Part shown: positions 49,286 to 59,715 of the stretch, in pieces
Layout of the letters: every line of letters starts with the position of its first letter
How positions within the stretch are numbered: position 1 is the stretch's first letter
NCBI RefSeq assembly: GCF_000963945.1
Contig: NZ_BAMW01000015.1
Coordinates: 1-64,000, forward strand
Direction: 5' to 3'
DNA length: 64,000 nt
From: Acetobacter indonesiensis
Lineage (GTDB): Bacteria; Pseudomonadota; Alphaproteobacteria; Acetobacterales; Acetobacteraceae
Made by a program: the position numbers and the translations under genes
Notes under the pieces: generated by a model
What the model saw: the letters and a program-made list of their open reading frames with translations, nothing else
What the model was told of the DNA's origin: nothing
Databases searched by the model: none

Positions 49286-51389
49286 TGGGGGCAATAGCCA
49301 GTCCAAGCGTGCCTTGTGCAGGGTTTGTTGTTGTCAGGACAACAGACAACACCGTCCCAGCCCGAAGCATAGCTTCGGACGGCATGCGTGTGCGTGCGTG
49401 GTGCGAGTCGTCATACATCCCTGAATCATCCGGCAAGGCGCTACGGAAAAGGAAAGACGGAGTTCCGGTTTTCGTCAATGTCAGTGCAATGCCAGACCGT
49501 GTTGTTGCGGTCACAGTGGCTTGCAGCGTTTGCCCGGTAAAAGAGCGCAGAAAGACTGCTGCAAGCCTGTTCAGACAAGCCTGTGTGGCCGAGGCAGCAC
49601 GGCGTTCTGTAAAGTGCAGATGCTCTGCCAGCGCATGCAGCGCCGGGCGCGACGCGTGTTCTGACTCGGGTTGTGGAGGGGGGCTGCCTATCGCGGGCAC
49701 ACCTGTTGCCAGCAGGGCACGGTGTGTCACCAGATCCGCATAACGCCGGATGGGGCTGGTGAAGTGTGTGTAGTAGTCCAGCCCCAAGCCATAATGCTGA
49801 CCCGGACTGGCTGAATAGCGTGCCATCAGGCGGCCAGATGGCTCGGTATTGGTCGGGGCCGGGTGGGTTCGGTACAAACCCGGAGCCCTGCGGCGATGCA
49901 GTTCTTCAGCAGCAAAGCGGTTGGCGGCGATCATGAAGCTGGCAACCAGATCATGCGCGGGCAGGCGCTGGCGTGGCGTGAAGGCAGTGGGGTTTTCGGC
50001 ATCATCAAATGTGACGACAGGCTCTGTTTCTGTCCCTGTATCACCCTCGCGCGTGGTCGCGCTGGTTTGCAAGGCGATAGCCGTAGCCTGAAGGGTGGGT
50101 AGTAGGTCGGCAGGGAGTGCCTTTAGCGCGTCAGCCTGATCAGCCGGTAAAGAGGCGAGGTCAGATTCATTTAATGGCAGAGAAGCGTCCAGAGCGGTCT
50201 GCACAGTCTGATAGGTCAGCCGTGCAGCACTGCGTAGAATGCCTCGCCCCAGTGTGCCGGAGAGAATGCGGCCATCAGATGAAAGTGTGAAGTCAACAAA
50301 CACACAAAACCGGTCTTCATTCGGCTTGAGCGAGCAGGCTCCTGCTGAAAGGCTAAGAGGCAGCATGGGAAGCGTATGACCGGGCAGATAAACGGAATTG
50401 CCACGCTCTCGGGCTTCCAGATCAAGAGGTGACCCTTCGGGCACGTAATGCGCCACATCGGCTATGGCGATAACCAGATGGAAGCCGTCTTCTGTCCTTT
50501 CTGCCCAGATTGCATCATCGAAATCCTGCGCTGTCACATCATCAATAGTGATGAGAGGCAGGTGTCGCAGGTCTTTCCGTGGCGGCGTATTTGTTCTGTT
50601 AGGGTGCGTGGCATTTATCAGCACAACCGGTTCGGCTGAGGCCACGCGGGCCTGTTCTTCCGCTGCCACAGAGAAAGCGGTCGGCATCGGGTGTGTCAGG
50701 ATGCTGAGTTGTGCGGCCATGCCCGGTGCATCCGCCGCCCCAAGGTGCGCACAGATATGGGCCTGAGGCGCTGTGCCGGGAGACGAAGGCTGAACTTCAG
50801 CCAAGACCACTGTGCCGGTTTCTAGCTCACCATCAGAAGGTGGGGGTGCCGTCAGGGTAAGATCAAGCCTTCGATCACAGGGGATAAGGCTGAGCGTGGG
50901 CGGGAAGCCGCTGGGCGGCTCTGATGGCGCGATGCTGGCTGGGATACGGCGGGGCGCTGCTGAGACCAGCCGAAGGGGGCGACCTTCTCGTCGGGCGCGT
51001 AAGGACGTCCGGGGCCGTAGGCGCGCCACAACCACGTCGTCCGGTAACAGAAGGCTGCCATCGGGCAGGGTCGCGACCAGCAGTAGGGAGGCGTTGGGGT
51101 CCTCCACCAACTGTGCGTAGGCGTGCCCGTCTGATCTCAGGCGCGTGACCTTGGCATAGGCTGTTTCCGGCAGGCCAGAGATGGCTTTCAGCCGTCCGGC
51201 AGGCAGACGCGCCAAATCACCGGCTAACGCCATGTCATGCAGCGTGGTGCGGAGGGCTGCTTTCAGGTGCGGGGGCAACCCCAGAGCCCGCAGAATATCC
51301 GTGGGCCCAAGGGGAGTGCTGTCTGATTCCAGAAAACTGCGAAGAACGTCATGCCCGGGCAGGGCAGAGGCCCCGTTGCCCTTGGGCAT
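49275..51389 (-). CDS. rnr: Ribonuclease R family exoribonuclease
   Basis: A 704-residue RNB-domain 3'-5' exoribonuclease that degrades structured RNA. The N-terminal helix-turn-helix is LGPTDILRALGLPPHLKAAL near residue 27; the RNB active site is ITIDDVTAQDFDDAIW near 278 with the clustered Asp residues; RERGNSVYLPGHTLPMLPLSLS near 330 and HFTSPIRRYADLVTHRAL near 540 are family signatures. A C-terminal S1-like domain follows. It starts 6 nt after topA. Confidence 0.92.
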   Translation of the reverse strand: MPKGNGASALPGHDVLRSFLESDSTPLGPTDILRALGLPPHLKAALRTTLHDMALAGDLARLPAGRLKAISGLPETAYAKVTRLRSDGHAYAQLVEDPNASLLLVATLPDGSLLLPDDVVVARLRPRTSLRARREGRPLRLVSAAPRRIPASIAPSEPPSGFPPTLSLIPCDRRLDLTLTAPPPSDGELETGTVVLAEVQPSSPGTAPQAHICAHLGAADAPGMAAQLSILTHPMPTAFSVAAEEQARVASAEPVVLINATHPNRTNTPPRKDLRHLPLITIDDVTAQDFDDAIWAERTEDGFHLVIAIADVAHYVPEGSPLDLEARERGNSVYLPGHTLPMLPLSLSAGACSLKPNEDRFCVFVDFTLSSDGRILSGTLGRGILRSAARLTYQTVQTALDASLPLNESDLASLPADQADALKALPADLLPTLQATAIALQTSATTREGDTGTETEPVVTFDDAENPTAFTPRQRLPAHDLVASFMIAANRFAAEELHRRRAPGLYRTHPAPTNTEPSGRLMARYSASPGQHYGLGLDYYTHFTSPIRRYADLVTHRALLATGVPAIGSPPPQPESEHASRPALHALAEHLHFTERRAASATQACLNRLAAVFLRSFTGQTLQATVTATTRSGIALTLTKTGTPSFLFRSALPDDSGMYDDSHHARTRMPSEAMLRAGTVLSVVLTTTNPAQGTLGLAIAPNAR

Positions 51390-51395
51390 TTGGGG

Positions 51396-54092
51396 TTACT
51401 CCGCCTTTTTCTTGCGCGTGGTTGTGGCGCGAGGTTTCTTGGTCGCAGCTTTCTTTTCTTTGGCGGGAGTATCCCCGTCAGCCGCGGCTTTAGTAGCCTT
51501 CTTGGTCGTTGTCTTTTTTGCGGCCGTTTTGGTGGTGCTTTTTGCAGCCGTCTTTTTCTTTGCTGCTCCACCCTTGGCTTTCAGGGGTTTCCCCTTTTCA
51601 GCCAGCAGCGCCACAGCTTCATCCAGTGTGACAGTATCCATATCCGTGCCTCGCGGCAGGGTTGCGACCACCTGACCATGCTGCACATAGGGGCCAAACC
51701 GGCCCTTGCGCACCATAACCGGCTCCTGATCTTTCGGATGGGTGCCAAGTGTCCGGATGGAGGCCAGTTTTTTGGCCAACGCATCGACCGCCCGGTTGAT
51801 GCCGATGGTCAGAACATCATCATCTTTGTCCAGCGAACCATAGACGGCCCCCATTTTTACATAGGGTCCAAAACGGCCCAGACCGGCTTCAATCGGTTCG
51901 CCCGTTTCAGGATGAATCCCAACAAGCCGTGGCAAGGAGAGAAGACCGACTGCCTGTTCCAGCGATATTTTATCGCCCTCTACCCCTTTGGGCAGAGACG
52001 CCCGCTTGGGTTTGGCTTTCTTGTCTTCAGGGTCAGGTTCGCCCTGCTGCACATATAGGCCCCATGGCCCCTGCTTTACAGTGATGTCCTCACCCGTATC
52101 AGGATGCTGACCCAATACGCGCATGCCGTCTTTCAGCGATGCGTTGGACTCACCATCTTCTGCACTTTCCGCGGAAAGACGGCGGGTAAACTGACAGTCT
52201 GGATAGTTGGAGCACCCGATAAACGCCCCGTAACGGCCCAGTTTCAGCCCCAGACGGCCTGTGCCGCAGGCGGTGCAATGGCGTGGGTCAGACCCATCTG
52301 GCCGTGGAGGAAAGAAGAAAGGCCCCAGATCTTTATCGAGTGCGTTCAGCACATCGGTAATGGTCAGTTCCTTCGTGCCCTCAACCGCCTTTGAGAAATC
52401 GTGCCAGAAAGAGGCCAGAACCTGCTTCCATTCAGCGCGGCCGTCAGAAATATCGTCCAGCAGTTCTTCAAGGCTGGCGGTAAATTTGGTGTCCACATAT
52501 CGCTCAAAGAACGACACAAGAAACGCGGTTACCAGCCGACCACGCGCTTCCGGAATAAAGCGCCGATTTTCAAGCTGCACATAATTGCGGTCACGCAGCA
52601 CGGTCAGGATGGACGCATAGGTGGAAGGACGGCCAATGCCGATTTCTTCCATCTTCTTGACCAGCGAGGCTTCAGAAAAACGGGGTGGTGGCTGGGTAAA
52701 GTGCTGTTCGGCTTCCACCTTCTCCCGCTTCAGCGGGTCGCGTTCCTGCATTGGTGGCAACATGCGGGAGTCATCATCCGCCGCTTTGTCACTATCGTCG
52801 CGGCCTTCTGTATAAAGTCGCAGGAAGCCGTCAAACGTAATGATGGAGCCATTGGCCCGCAGAATGGTCTTGCCAGACGGGCCGCCAATATCCACCGCAA
52901 CCTGGTCAAGCGCTGCCGATTCCATCTGGCTGGCGACAGCGCGCTTCCAGATCAGTTCATACAGGCGGCGCTGGTCCTGTGTCAGATAGGCCGAGACTGA
53001 AGCAGGCGTACGGAAAACGTCCGTGGGGCGGATGGCTTCGTGTGCTTCCTGCGCGTTCTTGGCTTTTGATGTGTAGTGGCGGGGCTGGGTCGGGACGTAC
53101 GCTTCGCCAATATGTTTGCCAATATGGGCGCGAATGGCCCCGATGGCTTCGCCAGCCATCTGCACGCCATCGGTTCGCATATAGGTAATCAGGCCGACGG
53201 TTTCGCCGCCAACATCAATGCCTTCATATAACTGCTGTGCTGTGCGCATGGTGACCTGCGCCCCCATGCCCAGCTTGCGCGATGCTTCCTGCTGGAGTGT
53301 GGATGTAGTGAATGGTGGCTGAGGGTTGCGCCTTACCTTCCGGCGTTCAACAGACCGGACAGACAGGTCTTCGCTTTCAACAGCCTGGCGGGCAGCCTCA
53401 GCCAGTTCAGCATTGTTGAGGTCAAACTGCTCAAGCTTCTTGCCGTCCAGATGGGTCAGCCGCGCAGTGAACGGCGCGCCAGATGGCGTGGCAAGGGCGG
53501 CAATAACCGTCCAGTATTCACGTGGCTGGAAAACTTCAATTTCTGCTTCACGCTCACAGATCAGGCGCAGGGCAACGGACTGCACGCGCCCTGCACTGCG
53601 CGAACCGGGAAGCTTGCGCCACAAAACCGGCGACAGCGTAAAGCCCACCAGATAATCAAGCGCGCGGCGGGCCAGATAAGCCTCAATCAGCGGGAAATCG
53701 AGATCACGCGGATGGGCCATCGCCGTCTTGATGGCGCTTTTGGTAATTTCGTTAAAGGTAACGCGCTGTACCTCAACCCCTTTCAGGGCCTTTTTTTCTT
53801 CCAGAATCGACCGGACATGCCACGAAATGGCTTCACCTTCGCGGTCAGGGTCGGTGGCCAGATAGAGATGCTTGGCGCCTTTTAACGCCTTGATAATCGC
53901 GGCAACCTGTTTGGCACCACGCTCATCAGACTGCCATGACATGGCAAAATCTTCGTCCGGGCGCACGGACCCGTCCTTGGGTGGTAGATCGCGCACATGC
54001 CCGAATGAGGCCAGCACGGTGTAGCCATCGCCAAGATATTTGTTGATCGTTTTCGCTTTTGCGGGCGATTCGACCACCACAACGTCAGTCAT
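51396..54092 (-). CDS. topA: DNA topoisomerase I
   Basis: An 898-residue type IA topoisomerase that relaxes negative supercoils. The TOPRIM domain starts the protein (VVVESPAKAKTINKYLG, YLATDPDREGEAISWH near 75), the active-site Tyr is in VGLITYMRTDG near 303, and RSAGRVQSVALRLI is near 165. One zinc ribbon (CTACGTGRLG, CSNYPDCQF) near 585 is followed by repeated small C-terminal domains and a Lys/Ala/Thr-rich tail of about 55 residues that resembles histone tails and may help DNA binding. It starts 32 nt after dprA. Confidence 0.96.
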   Translation of the reverse strand: MTDVVVVESPAKAKTINKYLGDGYTVLASFGHVRDLPPKDGSVRPDEDFAMSWQSDERGAKQVAAIIKALKGAKHLYLATDPDREGEAISWHVRSILEEKKALKGVEVQRVTFNEITKSAIKTAMAHPRDLDFPLIEAYLARRALDYLVGFTLSPVLWRKLPGSRSAGRVQSVALRLICEREAEIEVFQPREYWTVIAALATPSGAPFTARLTHLDGKKLEQFDLNNAELAEAARQAVESEDLSVRSVERRKVRRNPQPPFTTSTLQQEASRKLGMGAQVTMRTAQQLYEGIDVGGETVGLITYMRTDGVQMAGEAIGAIRAHIGKHIGEAYVPTQPRHYTSKAKNAQEAHEAIRPTDVFRTPASVSAYLTQDQRRLYELIWKRAVASQMESAALDQVAVDIGGPSGKTILRANGSIITFDGFLRLYTEGRDDSDKAADDDSRMLPPMQERDPLKREKVEAEQHFTQPPPRFSEASLVKKMEEIGIGRPSTYASILTVLRDRNYVQLENRRFIPEARGRLVTAFLVSFFERYVDTKFTASLEELLDDISDGRAEWKQVLASFWHDFSKAVEGTKELTITDVLNALDKDLGPFFFPPRPDGSDPRHCTACGTGRLGLKLGRYGAFIGCSNYPDCQFTRRLSAESAEDGESNASLKDGMRVLGQHPDTGEDITVKQGPWGLYVQQGEPDPEDKKAKPKRASLPKGVEGDKISLEQAVGLLSLPRLVGIHPETGEPIEAGLGRFGPYVKMGAVYGSLDKDDDVLTIGINRAVDALAKKLASIRTLGTHPKDQEPVMVRKGRFGPYVQHGQVVATLPRGTDMDTVTLDEAVALLAEKGKPLKAKGGAAKKKTAAKSTTKTAAKKTTTKKATKAAADGDTPAKEKKAATKKPRATTTRKKKAE

Positions 54093-54124
54093 ACTCTCTC
54101 CGACCTGCCGGAAGCAGCACTTGA

Positions 54125-55354
54125 TCAGCCGTCTTTTCCGTGCGGTGGGGCAAGAACAACGCGCCCTCCGGGTAGAGAGGAGACGCTGCCTGAAAGCTCT
54201 AGTTCCGTTAGCACAGTCAAGACAGTGGAAGCTGAGAACTGACAGTGCCTAACCAGATCGTCAACCGGTATGGGCGTAAAGGAGAGCAGATCAAGCAATT
54301 TTTCCCGCACGGTCTGGCCCGTCATGTCGGGGTTGGGCAGCGTGTGCGTGACAACTTCCGTATGGGGCACAGAGGCTGCCTGAATGGCGGTTTTGTTCTG
54401 GTTTTGTGCAATCTGGGCGTGCGTTGTAGGCCCCGTTGCTGCTGGTGCTGACCAGAGTGAAGGCTGTGCTGATGAGTGGGCAGAAAATAAAACCCTGTCT
54501 TCGGCTTCCAGGTGAATATGGGGGAGAATATCCGCAACACTTTCCGTCAGAATAGCGCCCTGACGCAGCAGGTTGTTGCTTCCCCGGCAGCGCGAATCAA
54601 GCGGAGAACCCGGTACCGCAAACAGTTCACGCCCGTAATCAACCACTAGTTTTGCGGTGATCAGGGTGCCGGAATGTATGGCGGCTTCGACCACAACACA
54701 CCCCAATCCTAGCCCGGCAATCAATCTGTTGCGGCGCGGAAAATGGCGGGCGGTTGGTAATGTGCCCAATGGGGCTTCAGTCACCACCACACCTTTTTCA
54801 GCGATTTCGGCCTGTAGGTCCGTATTTTCACGCGGGTAAGGGCAGTCCAGCCCTCCGGCAATGGCCGCAATGGTCAGGCCCTTCCGATGCAACGCGCCAC
54901 GATGCGCTGCACGGTCTATGCCTCTGGCCAGCCCGGAAATAACGGCCAGCCCAGCCTCGACCATCTCGGTTGCCAGACTTTCGGCTAGCCTGACCCCGTG
55001 GGCGGATGCATTTCTGGCCCCCACTAACCCGATACCCGGTTTGGCAAGAGCACTGGCATCTCCCAACACACTCAAAACGGGCGGTGCGTCCGGGCAGTCA
55101 CGCAATAACGGAGGGTAGGCGGGATCCATTAGGGTGAGGAAGTGGCCCCCTATTTTCAGAGTAGCCTCTATTTCCTGATGAATGGCCTCAAGCGGAGGAG
55201 GACAAAGTGTGTCGCGGCCTCTGCCTGCGGGTAAATGGGGCAGAGCCTCAAGGGCGGCTTCTGGGCTGTGATAGCGTTCAACCAGCCGCCGCCATGTTCG
55301 TGGCCCGACCGAATCGGTGCGAGCCAGACGCAGGCAGGCGGCCAGAGAACTCAT
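54125..55354 (-). CDS. dprA: DNA-processing protein DprA
   Basis: A 409-residue protein that binds incoming single-stranded DNA in natural transformation and loads RecA. An N-terminal helical region precedes the Rossmann-like DNA-binding core with GIGLVGARNASAHGVRLAE near 130, SGLARGIDRAAHRGAL near 160 and VPGSPLDSRCRGSNNLLRQGA near 245. The C-terminal winged helix is LLDLLSFTPIPVDDLVRH near 350. It lies 10 nt after plsY in the long unit; comEC is divergent at the head of the same locus. Confidence 0.94.
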   Translation of the reverse strand: MSSLAACLRLARTDSVGPRTWRRLVERYHSPEAALEALPHLPAGRGRDTLCPPPLEAIHQEIEATLKIGGHFLTLMDPAYPPLLRDCPDAPPVLSVLGDASALAKPGIGLVGARNASAHGVRLAESLATEMVEAGLAVISGLARGIDRAAHRGALHRKGLTIAAIAGGLDCPYPRENTDLQAEIAEKGVVVTEAPLGTLPTARHFPRRNRLIAGLGLGCVVVEAAIHSGTLITAKLVVDYGRELFAVPGSPLDSRCRGSNNLLRQGAILTESVADILPHIHLEAEDRVLFSAHSSAQPSLWSAPAATGPTTHAQIAQNQNKTAIQAASVPHTEVVTHTLPNPDMTGQTVREKLLDLLSFTPIPVDDLVRHCQFSASTVLTVLTELELSGSVSSLPGGRVVLAPPHGKDG

Positions 55355-55364
55355 TCAGGCTGGG

Positions 55365-56009
55365 TCATTTCTGCTTTGGGGCGACCCGTGGTTCGGTGCC
55401 GTTCAAAATCCGCCCGATATTGGCGTGGTGGCGCGCAAGCACCAGCACACTGATCAGGACCGTGGCCAGAGGCTTGGGCGATGTCTGAAAGCTGAAGCCA
55501 AACAGAGCCCAAATAACCAATGGCATGGCGATAAACGCAGCGATTGCCCCGGCGGAGGAAATGCGCGTCAGTTTGGCAACACCAAGCCATGCGGCACAGC
55601 CTGCAAGCCCCGTCAGGGGGGACAGAGCCAGCATGGCCCCAAGCCCGGTGGCAACGCCTTTGCCACCACGAAACCCCAGAAAAATGGGGAAACAATGCCC
55701 GACCACCACAGCAAATGCCGTAACAGACGTAATACGGTCGGCAAAGTCAGGCGGTGTCATGATCCACGCGATCAGAACTGCAAGCAGCCCCTTTGCGGCA
55801 TCCAGCCCCAATGTGGCCGCAGCAAGGTCTTTGCGGCCAGTACGCAACACATTGGTGGCACCGATATTGCCGGAGCCGATTTTGCGTAGATCACCCGCAC
55901 CGGCAAGGTTGGTCAGGATAAGACCAAAAGGCACGCTTCCCAGCACGTAACCAAGGAAGGCCATGGCAGCCAGCAGCCACAGCGCATAAGACGGCAGAGA
56001 CTCCATCAT
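55365..56009 (-). CDS. plsY: Acyl-phosphate glycerol-3-phosphate acyltransferase
   Basis: A 214-residue inner-membrane enzyme with about five TM helices, making lysophosphatidate for phospholipid synthesis. Signatures are LGSVPFGLILTNLAGAGDLRKIGSGNIGATNVLR (in part) near residue 22 and FLGFRGGKGVATGLG near 107. It overlaps pyrC' by 4 nt and precedes dprA by 10 nt. Confidence 0.94.
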   Translation of the reverse strand: MMESLPSYALWLLAAMAFLGYVLGSVPFGLILTNLAGAGDLRKIGSGNIGATNVLRTGRKDLAAATLGLDAAKGLLAVLIAWIMTPPDFADRITSVTAFAVVVGHCFPIFLGFRGGKGVATGLGAMLALSPLTGLAGCAAWLGVAKLTRISSAGAIAAFIAMPLVIWALFGFSFQTSPKPLATVLISVLVLARHHANIGRILNGTEPRVAPKQK

Positions 56010-57298
56010 GCTGCGTCTGCCTCATAAACGCGTTTGCCCGCTTTCCATGTGCCCAGCACACGGCCTTCAAGGGGGCGGCCGTCAAATGGCGTGTTCTGCG
56101 CTCTGCCCGGAAGTTTCCCCGCCCGGACCAGCCAGCTTTGTTCGGGGGCGAACAGGCACAGGTCAGCGGCTGCGCCTTTAGCAAGTGTGCCCGCTGTCGC
56201 ACCAAGCAGGGTTGCCGGTTTGTGTGTCAGGAGCGCAATGGCCTGCGGCAGGGTGAGGGTGCCGTCATGCACACGGGCCAATGTAACGCCCAATAGCGTA
56301 ACCATACCGGTGCCGCCGGTTGCAGCCTGTGCAAACGGCAATCTTTTATCATCGGCATCACGCGGCAGATGGTCGGAGGCTATGGCGTCTATTGTACCGT
56401 CAGCCAGAGCGGCGCAGATTGCCAGCCGGTCCTGTTCAGCCCGTAACGGTGGCGAGAATTTGGCGTAAGTGCGGAAGTCACCAATCGCGTTTTCGTTCAG
56501 ATCAAAATAAGGGGGGGCCGTGTCGCAGGTGACTGCAACCCCACGTGCTTTGGCCTGCCGAATAAGGTCAACACCCTCGCCGGTTGAAACATGGCCGAAA
56601 TGCAGACGGCCCCCTGTCAGTTCGGCCAGCCGGATGTCACGCGCAATCATGATGGCTTCGGCTACGGGCGGAATACCGGGAAGGCCCAGACGGGTTGCCA
56701 GTTCTCCGGCAGTGGCACAGCCTGAACCTGCCAATGAGGGGTCTTCGGGGTGCTGCACAACCATGGCCCCAAACCCACCTGCATAAGATAGGGCAAGGCG
56801 CATCAGTTTGGCAGGATCAATGGCACGGGCACCATCGGTAAAGGCAACGGCCCCGGCTTCATGCAATAGGCCGATTTCTGCCAGTTCCTGCCCTTTGCAG
56901 CCTTTTGTCAGGGCTCCGTAGGGAAGAATGGTGATGGCCCCCGTTTCCTCACCACGGGTGCGGAGCAGGCGCACCAGTGCCGGGTTATCAATAGCGGGCT
57001 CACAGGTTGGCAGAATGGCAATGGTCGTGATGCCACCAGCCGATGCGGCACGGGCGGCGGAGGCTATAGTCTCACGGTATTCGTGGCCCGGTTCGCCAAT
57101 TTCGACGCGCATATCCACCAGACCGGGGCACAGCACAGCACCCTGACCATTGATAATCTGCGCGCCATCGGGCGTGCCTTCGGTTCCGGCTTTATCGGTT
57201 GCTTCAATCTTACCATGGCGCACCAGCAGGCGGCCGGGCTCATCCAGCCCTGATGCGGGGTCAAGCAGGCGGACGTTTTCAAAAAGAAGGGTGCTCAT
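56006..57298 (-). CDS. Dihydroorotase-like protein lacking the HxH metal site (PyrC')
   Basis: A 430-residue amidohydrolase of the dihydroorotase family, adjacent to pyrB with a 4-nt overlap. The metal-binding DxHxH motif of active enzymes is here [11 protein letters not shown] (residues 61-71), with Arg64 and Glu66 in place of both His residues. Later positions are partly kept ([21 protein letters not shown]). In known cases such non-catalytic PyrC' proteins support the aspartate carbamoyltransferase assembly, while an active pyrC lies elsewhere; that role is inferred here. Length is normal. Confidence 0.9.
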   Translation of the reverse strand: MSTLLFENVRLLDPASGLDEPGRLLVRHGKIEATDKAGTEGTPDGAQIINGQGAVLCPGLVDMRVEIGEPGHEYRETIASAARAASAGGITTIAILPTCEPAIDNPALVRLLRTRGEETGAITILPYGALTKGCKGQELAEIGLLHEAGAVAFTDGARAIDPAKLMRLALSYAGGFGAMVVQHPEDPSLAGSGCATAGELATRLGLPGIPPVAEAIMIARDIRLAELTGGRLHFGHVSTGEGVDLIRQAKARGVAVTCDTAPPYFDLNENAIGDFRTYAKFSPPLRAEQDRLAICAALADGTIDAIASDHLPRDADDKRLPFAQAATGGTGMVTLLGVTLARVHDGTLTLPQAIALLTHKPATLLGATAGTLAKGAAADLCLFAPEQSWLVRAGKLPGRAQNTPFDGRPLEGRVLGTWKAGKRVYEADAA

Positions 57299-58236
57299 GC
57301 GGAATGCCTGCTGCGGGTCAGCCGATCAAGCACGGCCATGCGAACGGCCACGCCCATTTCAACCTGTTCCTGAATAACGCTCTGGTCTGAATCGGCCACC
57401 TGACTGTCAATTTCCACCCCACGGTTCATAGGGCCGGGATGCATGACCAAGGCTTTGGGCTTGGCCAGCGCCAGCCGCCTGTTATCCAGCCCATAGAAGC
57501 GGAAATATTCGCGCGCACTGGGGATAAGGCCTGAAGACATGCGTTCACGCTGAAGGCGCAGCATCATGACCACATCAACATCGCGCAGGCCTTCCTCCAT
57601 GGTGTGGAAGATATCAACACCCAGATGGCGAATGGCCCCGGGTACCAACGTTGGTGGCCCCACCACACGCACCTTGCTGCCCATGGTGGTCAGCAGATGA
57701 ATGTTGGAGCGTGCGACGCGGGAATGGGCAACGTCGCCGCAAATGGCAACAGTCAACCCGGCCAATTGCCCGCAATGGCGGCGGATAGTCAGGGCATCAA
57801 GCAGAGCCTGTGTCGGGTGTTCGTGCGTACCATCGCCCGCATTGACCACGCAGGCTTCAACCTTCTGTGCCAGCAGAGCAGGTGCGCCAGATTGCGCGTG
57901 ACGCACAACCAGCAGGTCAGCCTGCATGGCGTTCAGGGTTGCCGCAGTATCAAGCAGCGTTTCGCCCTTGTTCACTGAAGACTGCGCGACCGACATATTG
58001 ATAACGTCTGCCCCCAGCCGTTTTCCTGCCAGTTCAAAGGAAGTACGGGTGCGGGTGCTGTCTTCAAAAAACAGGTTAATCAGCGTGCGGCCCCGCAGAA
58101 CGTCCCGCGGTACCTTGCGGGATCGGTTCAGCAAGGCATAGCTTTCGGCCTGATCGAGCAACGGCTCAATCTGATTGGGCGTCATGCCTTCAAGACCAAG
58201 CAGATGCTGCGTATGACGGCCGGGAAAGCTAGCCAT
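57295..58236 (-). CDS. pyrB: Aspartate carbamoyltransferase catalytic subunit
   Basis: A 313-residue enzyme of pyrimidine synthesis, condensing aspartate and carbamoyl phosphate. Motifs are [20 protein letters not shown] near residue 55, [12 protein letters not shown] near 113, [17 protein letters not shown] near 132 and [14 protein letters not shown] near 270. No pyrI regulatory gene is present. ATG 58236 is the start; it overlaps the last codons of gltX by 8 nt. Confidence 0.95.
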   Translation of the reverse strand: MASFPGRHTQHLLGLEGMTPNQIEPLLDQAESYALLNRSRKVPRDVLRGRTLINLFFEDSTRTRTSFELAGKRLGADVINMSVAQSSVNKGETLLDTAATLNAMQADLLVVRHAQSGAPALLAQKVEACVVNAGDGTHEHPTQALLDALTIRRHCGQLAGLTVAICGDVAHSRVARSNIHLLTTMGSKVRVVGPPTLVPGAIRHLGVDIFHTMEEGLRDVDVVMMLRLQRERMSSGLIPSAREYFRFYGLDNRRLALAKPKALVMHPGPMNRGVEIDSQVADSDQSVIQEQVEMGVAVRMAVLDRLTRSRHSA

Positions 58237-59635
58237 TGAGCACGGCTCCGATACGGGCCAGCGTTTCATCTTTGCCAAGCGCAAAGAGCGTCGCGTCAAT
58301 GCCCGGTGATGTGTTTGATCCGGTCACCGCAGCGCGGAGGGGCTGTGCAACCTGACCCAGTTTATGGCCTTCGCGTTCTGCAAAACGGCGCAGGGCAGCG
58401 TCAATTTCCTCGGGTGTGAAGTCAGACACAGCCGCCAGTTCGCGGGCCAGACCGTCCAGAATGGTGCGGGCTTCAGGCGTAAGCAGCTTTTCGGCCTTGG
58501 CGTTGAATGTCAGCGGAACATGACGGCCCAGGAAGGCTGCGCTTTCTGCAAGTTCAACCAACGTACGGGCCCGTTCTTTCAGGCCGGGCATCAGGGCCAG
58601 AACACGCGCACGGGTGGTATCATCCGTGTTGACGCCCTCAACATTTTTCAGGCGGTCCAGCACGTCATTGGTCAGACGGTCATCATCCGCCTGCCGCAAC
58701 CATACGGCGTTGATATGCAGCAGTTTGGCGTAATCCATACGGGAGGGAGAGCGGCCAACACCGTCAAGGTCAAACAGCTTGATCTGCTCGTCACGCGACA
58801 GGATTTCGGCATCGCCATGACCCCAGCCGAGTCTGAGCAGATAGTTACACAGGGCTTCTGGCAGATAGCCTTCGTCCCGGAATTCAACCACAGATTGTGC
58901 CCCGTGGCGTTTGGACAGTTTAGCCCCATCCGGCCCATGGATCAGCGGTAGATGCGCGAAGCGGGGCAGATCCCACCCCATGGCGCGGTAGATCATGGCC
59001 TGACGGAATGTATTGGTCAGGTGGTCATCACCACGAATGACATGGGTAATGGCCATATCATGGTCATCAACCACAACGGCATGCTGATAGGTAGGTGTGC
59101 CGTCCGATCGCAGGATGATCATGTCATCCATTTCCGCATTGGCGACGCGGACTTCGCCCTGCACCAGATCATTGATAACCGTTTCGCCTTCACGCGGGGC
59201 CTTGATGCGCACGGCATACGGAGCACCAGCTGGCGCTTCTGACGGGTCACGGTCGCGCCACATACCGTTGTAACGGGGCGGTTTGCCATTTGCCATGGCG
59301 TCTTCGCGCATCTGCTTCAGTTCTTCTGGCGTGCAGTAGCATTTATACGCCAGTCCTTTTGCCAGCAGCTCAAGCGCTACTTCCGTGTGGCGGGGCTGAC
59401 GGGTGGACTGAAACACCGGTTCTTCATCCGCTGTAATGCCCATCCAGGCCAGACCATCAAAAATAACGTCTACCGCCTGTTGGGTAGAACGCTCACGGTC
59501 GGTATCCTCAATACGCAGGAGGAACTCGCCGCCGTGATGACGGGCAAAGAGGAAATTGAACAGGGCCGCGCGGGCGTTGCCGATATGCAGCAGGCCTGTC
59601 GGACTCGGGGCAAAACGTGTGCGGATTGTCGTCAT
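58229..59635 (-). CDS. gltX: Glutamyl-tRNA synthetase
   Basis: A 468-residue class I synthetase. [21 protein letters not shown] at the N-terminus holds the HIGH-type motif and [13 protein letters not shown] near 240 the KMSKS-type motif (in part). It is the first gene of a nine-gene minus-strand unit. ATG 59635 is preferred over 59644 and 59734 because AAGGA is 8 nt upstream. The space to the divergent comEC is very short. Confidence 0.93.
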   Translation of the reverse strand: MTTIRTRFAPSPTGLLHIGNARAALFNFLFARHHGGEFLLRIEDTDRERSTQQAVDVIFDGLAWMGITADEEPVFQSTRQPRHTEVALELLAKGLAYKCYCTPEELKQMREDAMANGKPPRYNGMWRDRDPSEAPAGAPYAVRIKAPREGETVINDLVQGEVRVANAEMDDMIILRSDGTPTYQHAVVVDDHDMAITHVIRGDDHLTNTFRQAMIYRAMGWDLPRFAHLPLIHGPDGAKLSKRHGAQSVVEFRDEGYLPEALCNYLLRLGWGHGDAEILSRDEQIKLFDLDGVGRSPSRMDYAKLLHINAVWLRQADDDRLTNDVLDRLKNVEGVNTDDTTRARVLALMPGLKERARTLVELAESAAFLGRHVPLTFNAKAEKLLTPEARTILDGLARELAAVSDFTPEEIDAALRRFAEREGHKLGQVAQPLRAAVTGSNTSPGIDATLFALGKDETLARIGAVLNG

Positions 59636-59715
59636 GAGGCGCATCCTTATCACGCGTCCGCGTGTCGAGCCATATGCTATGCCGCCATATCCGCCCCCTT
59701 GGTGCGCACGTAAGG

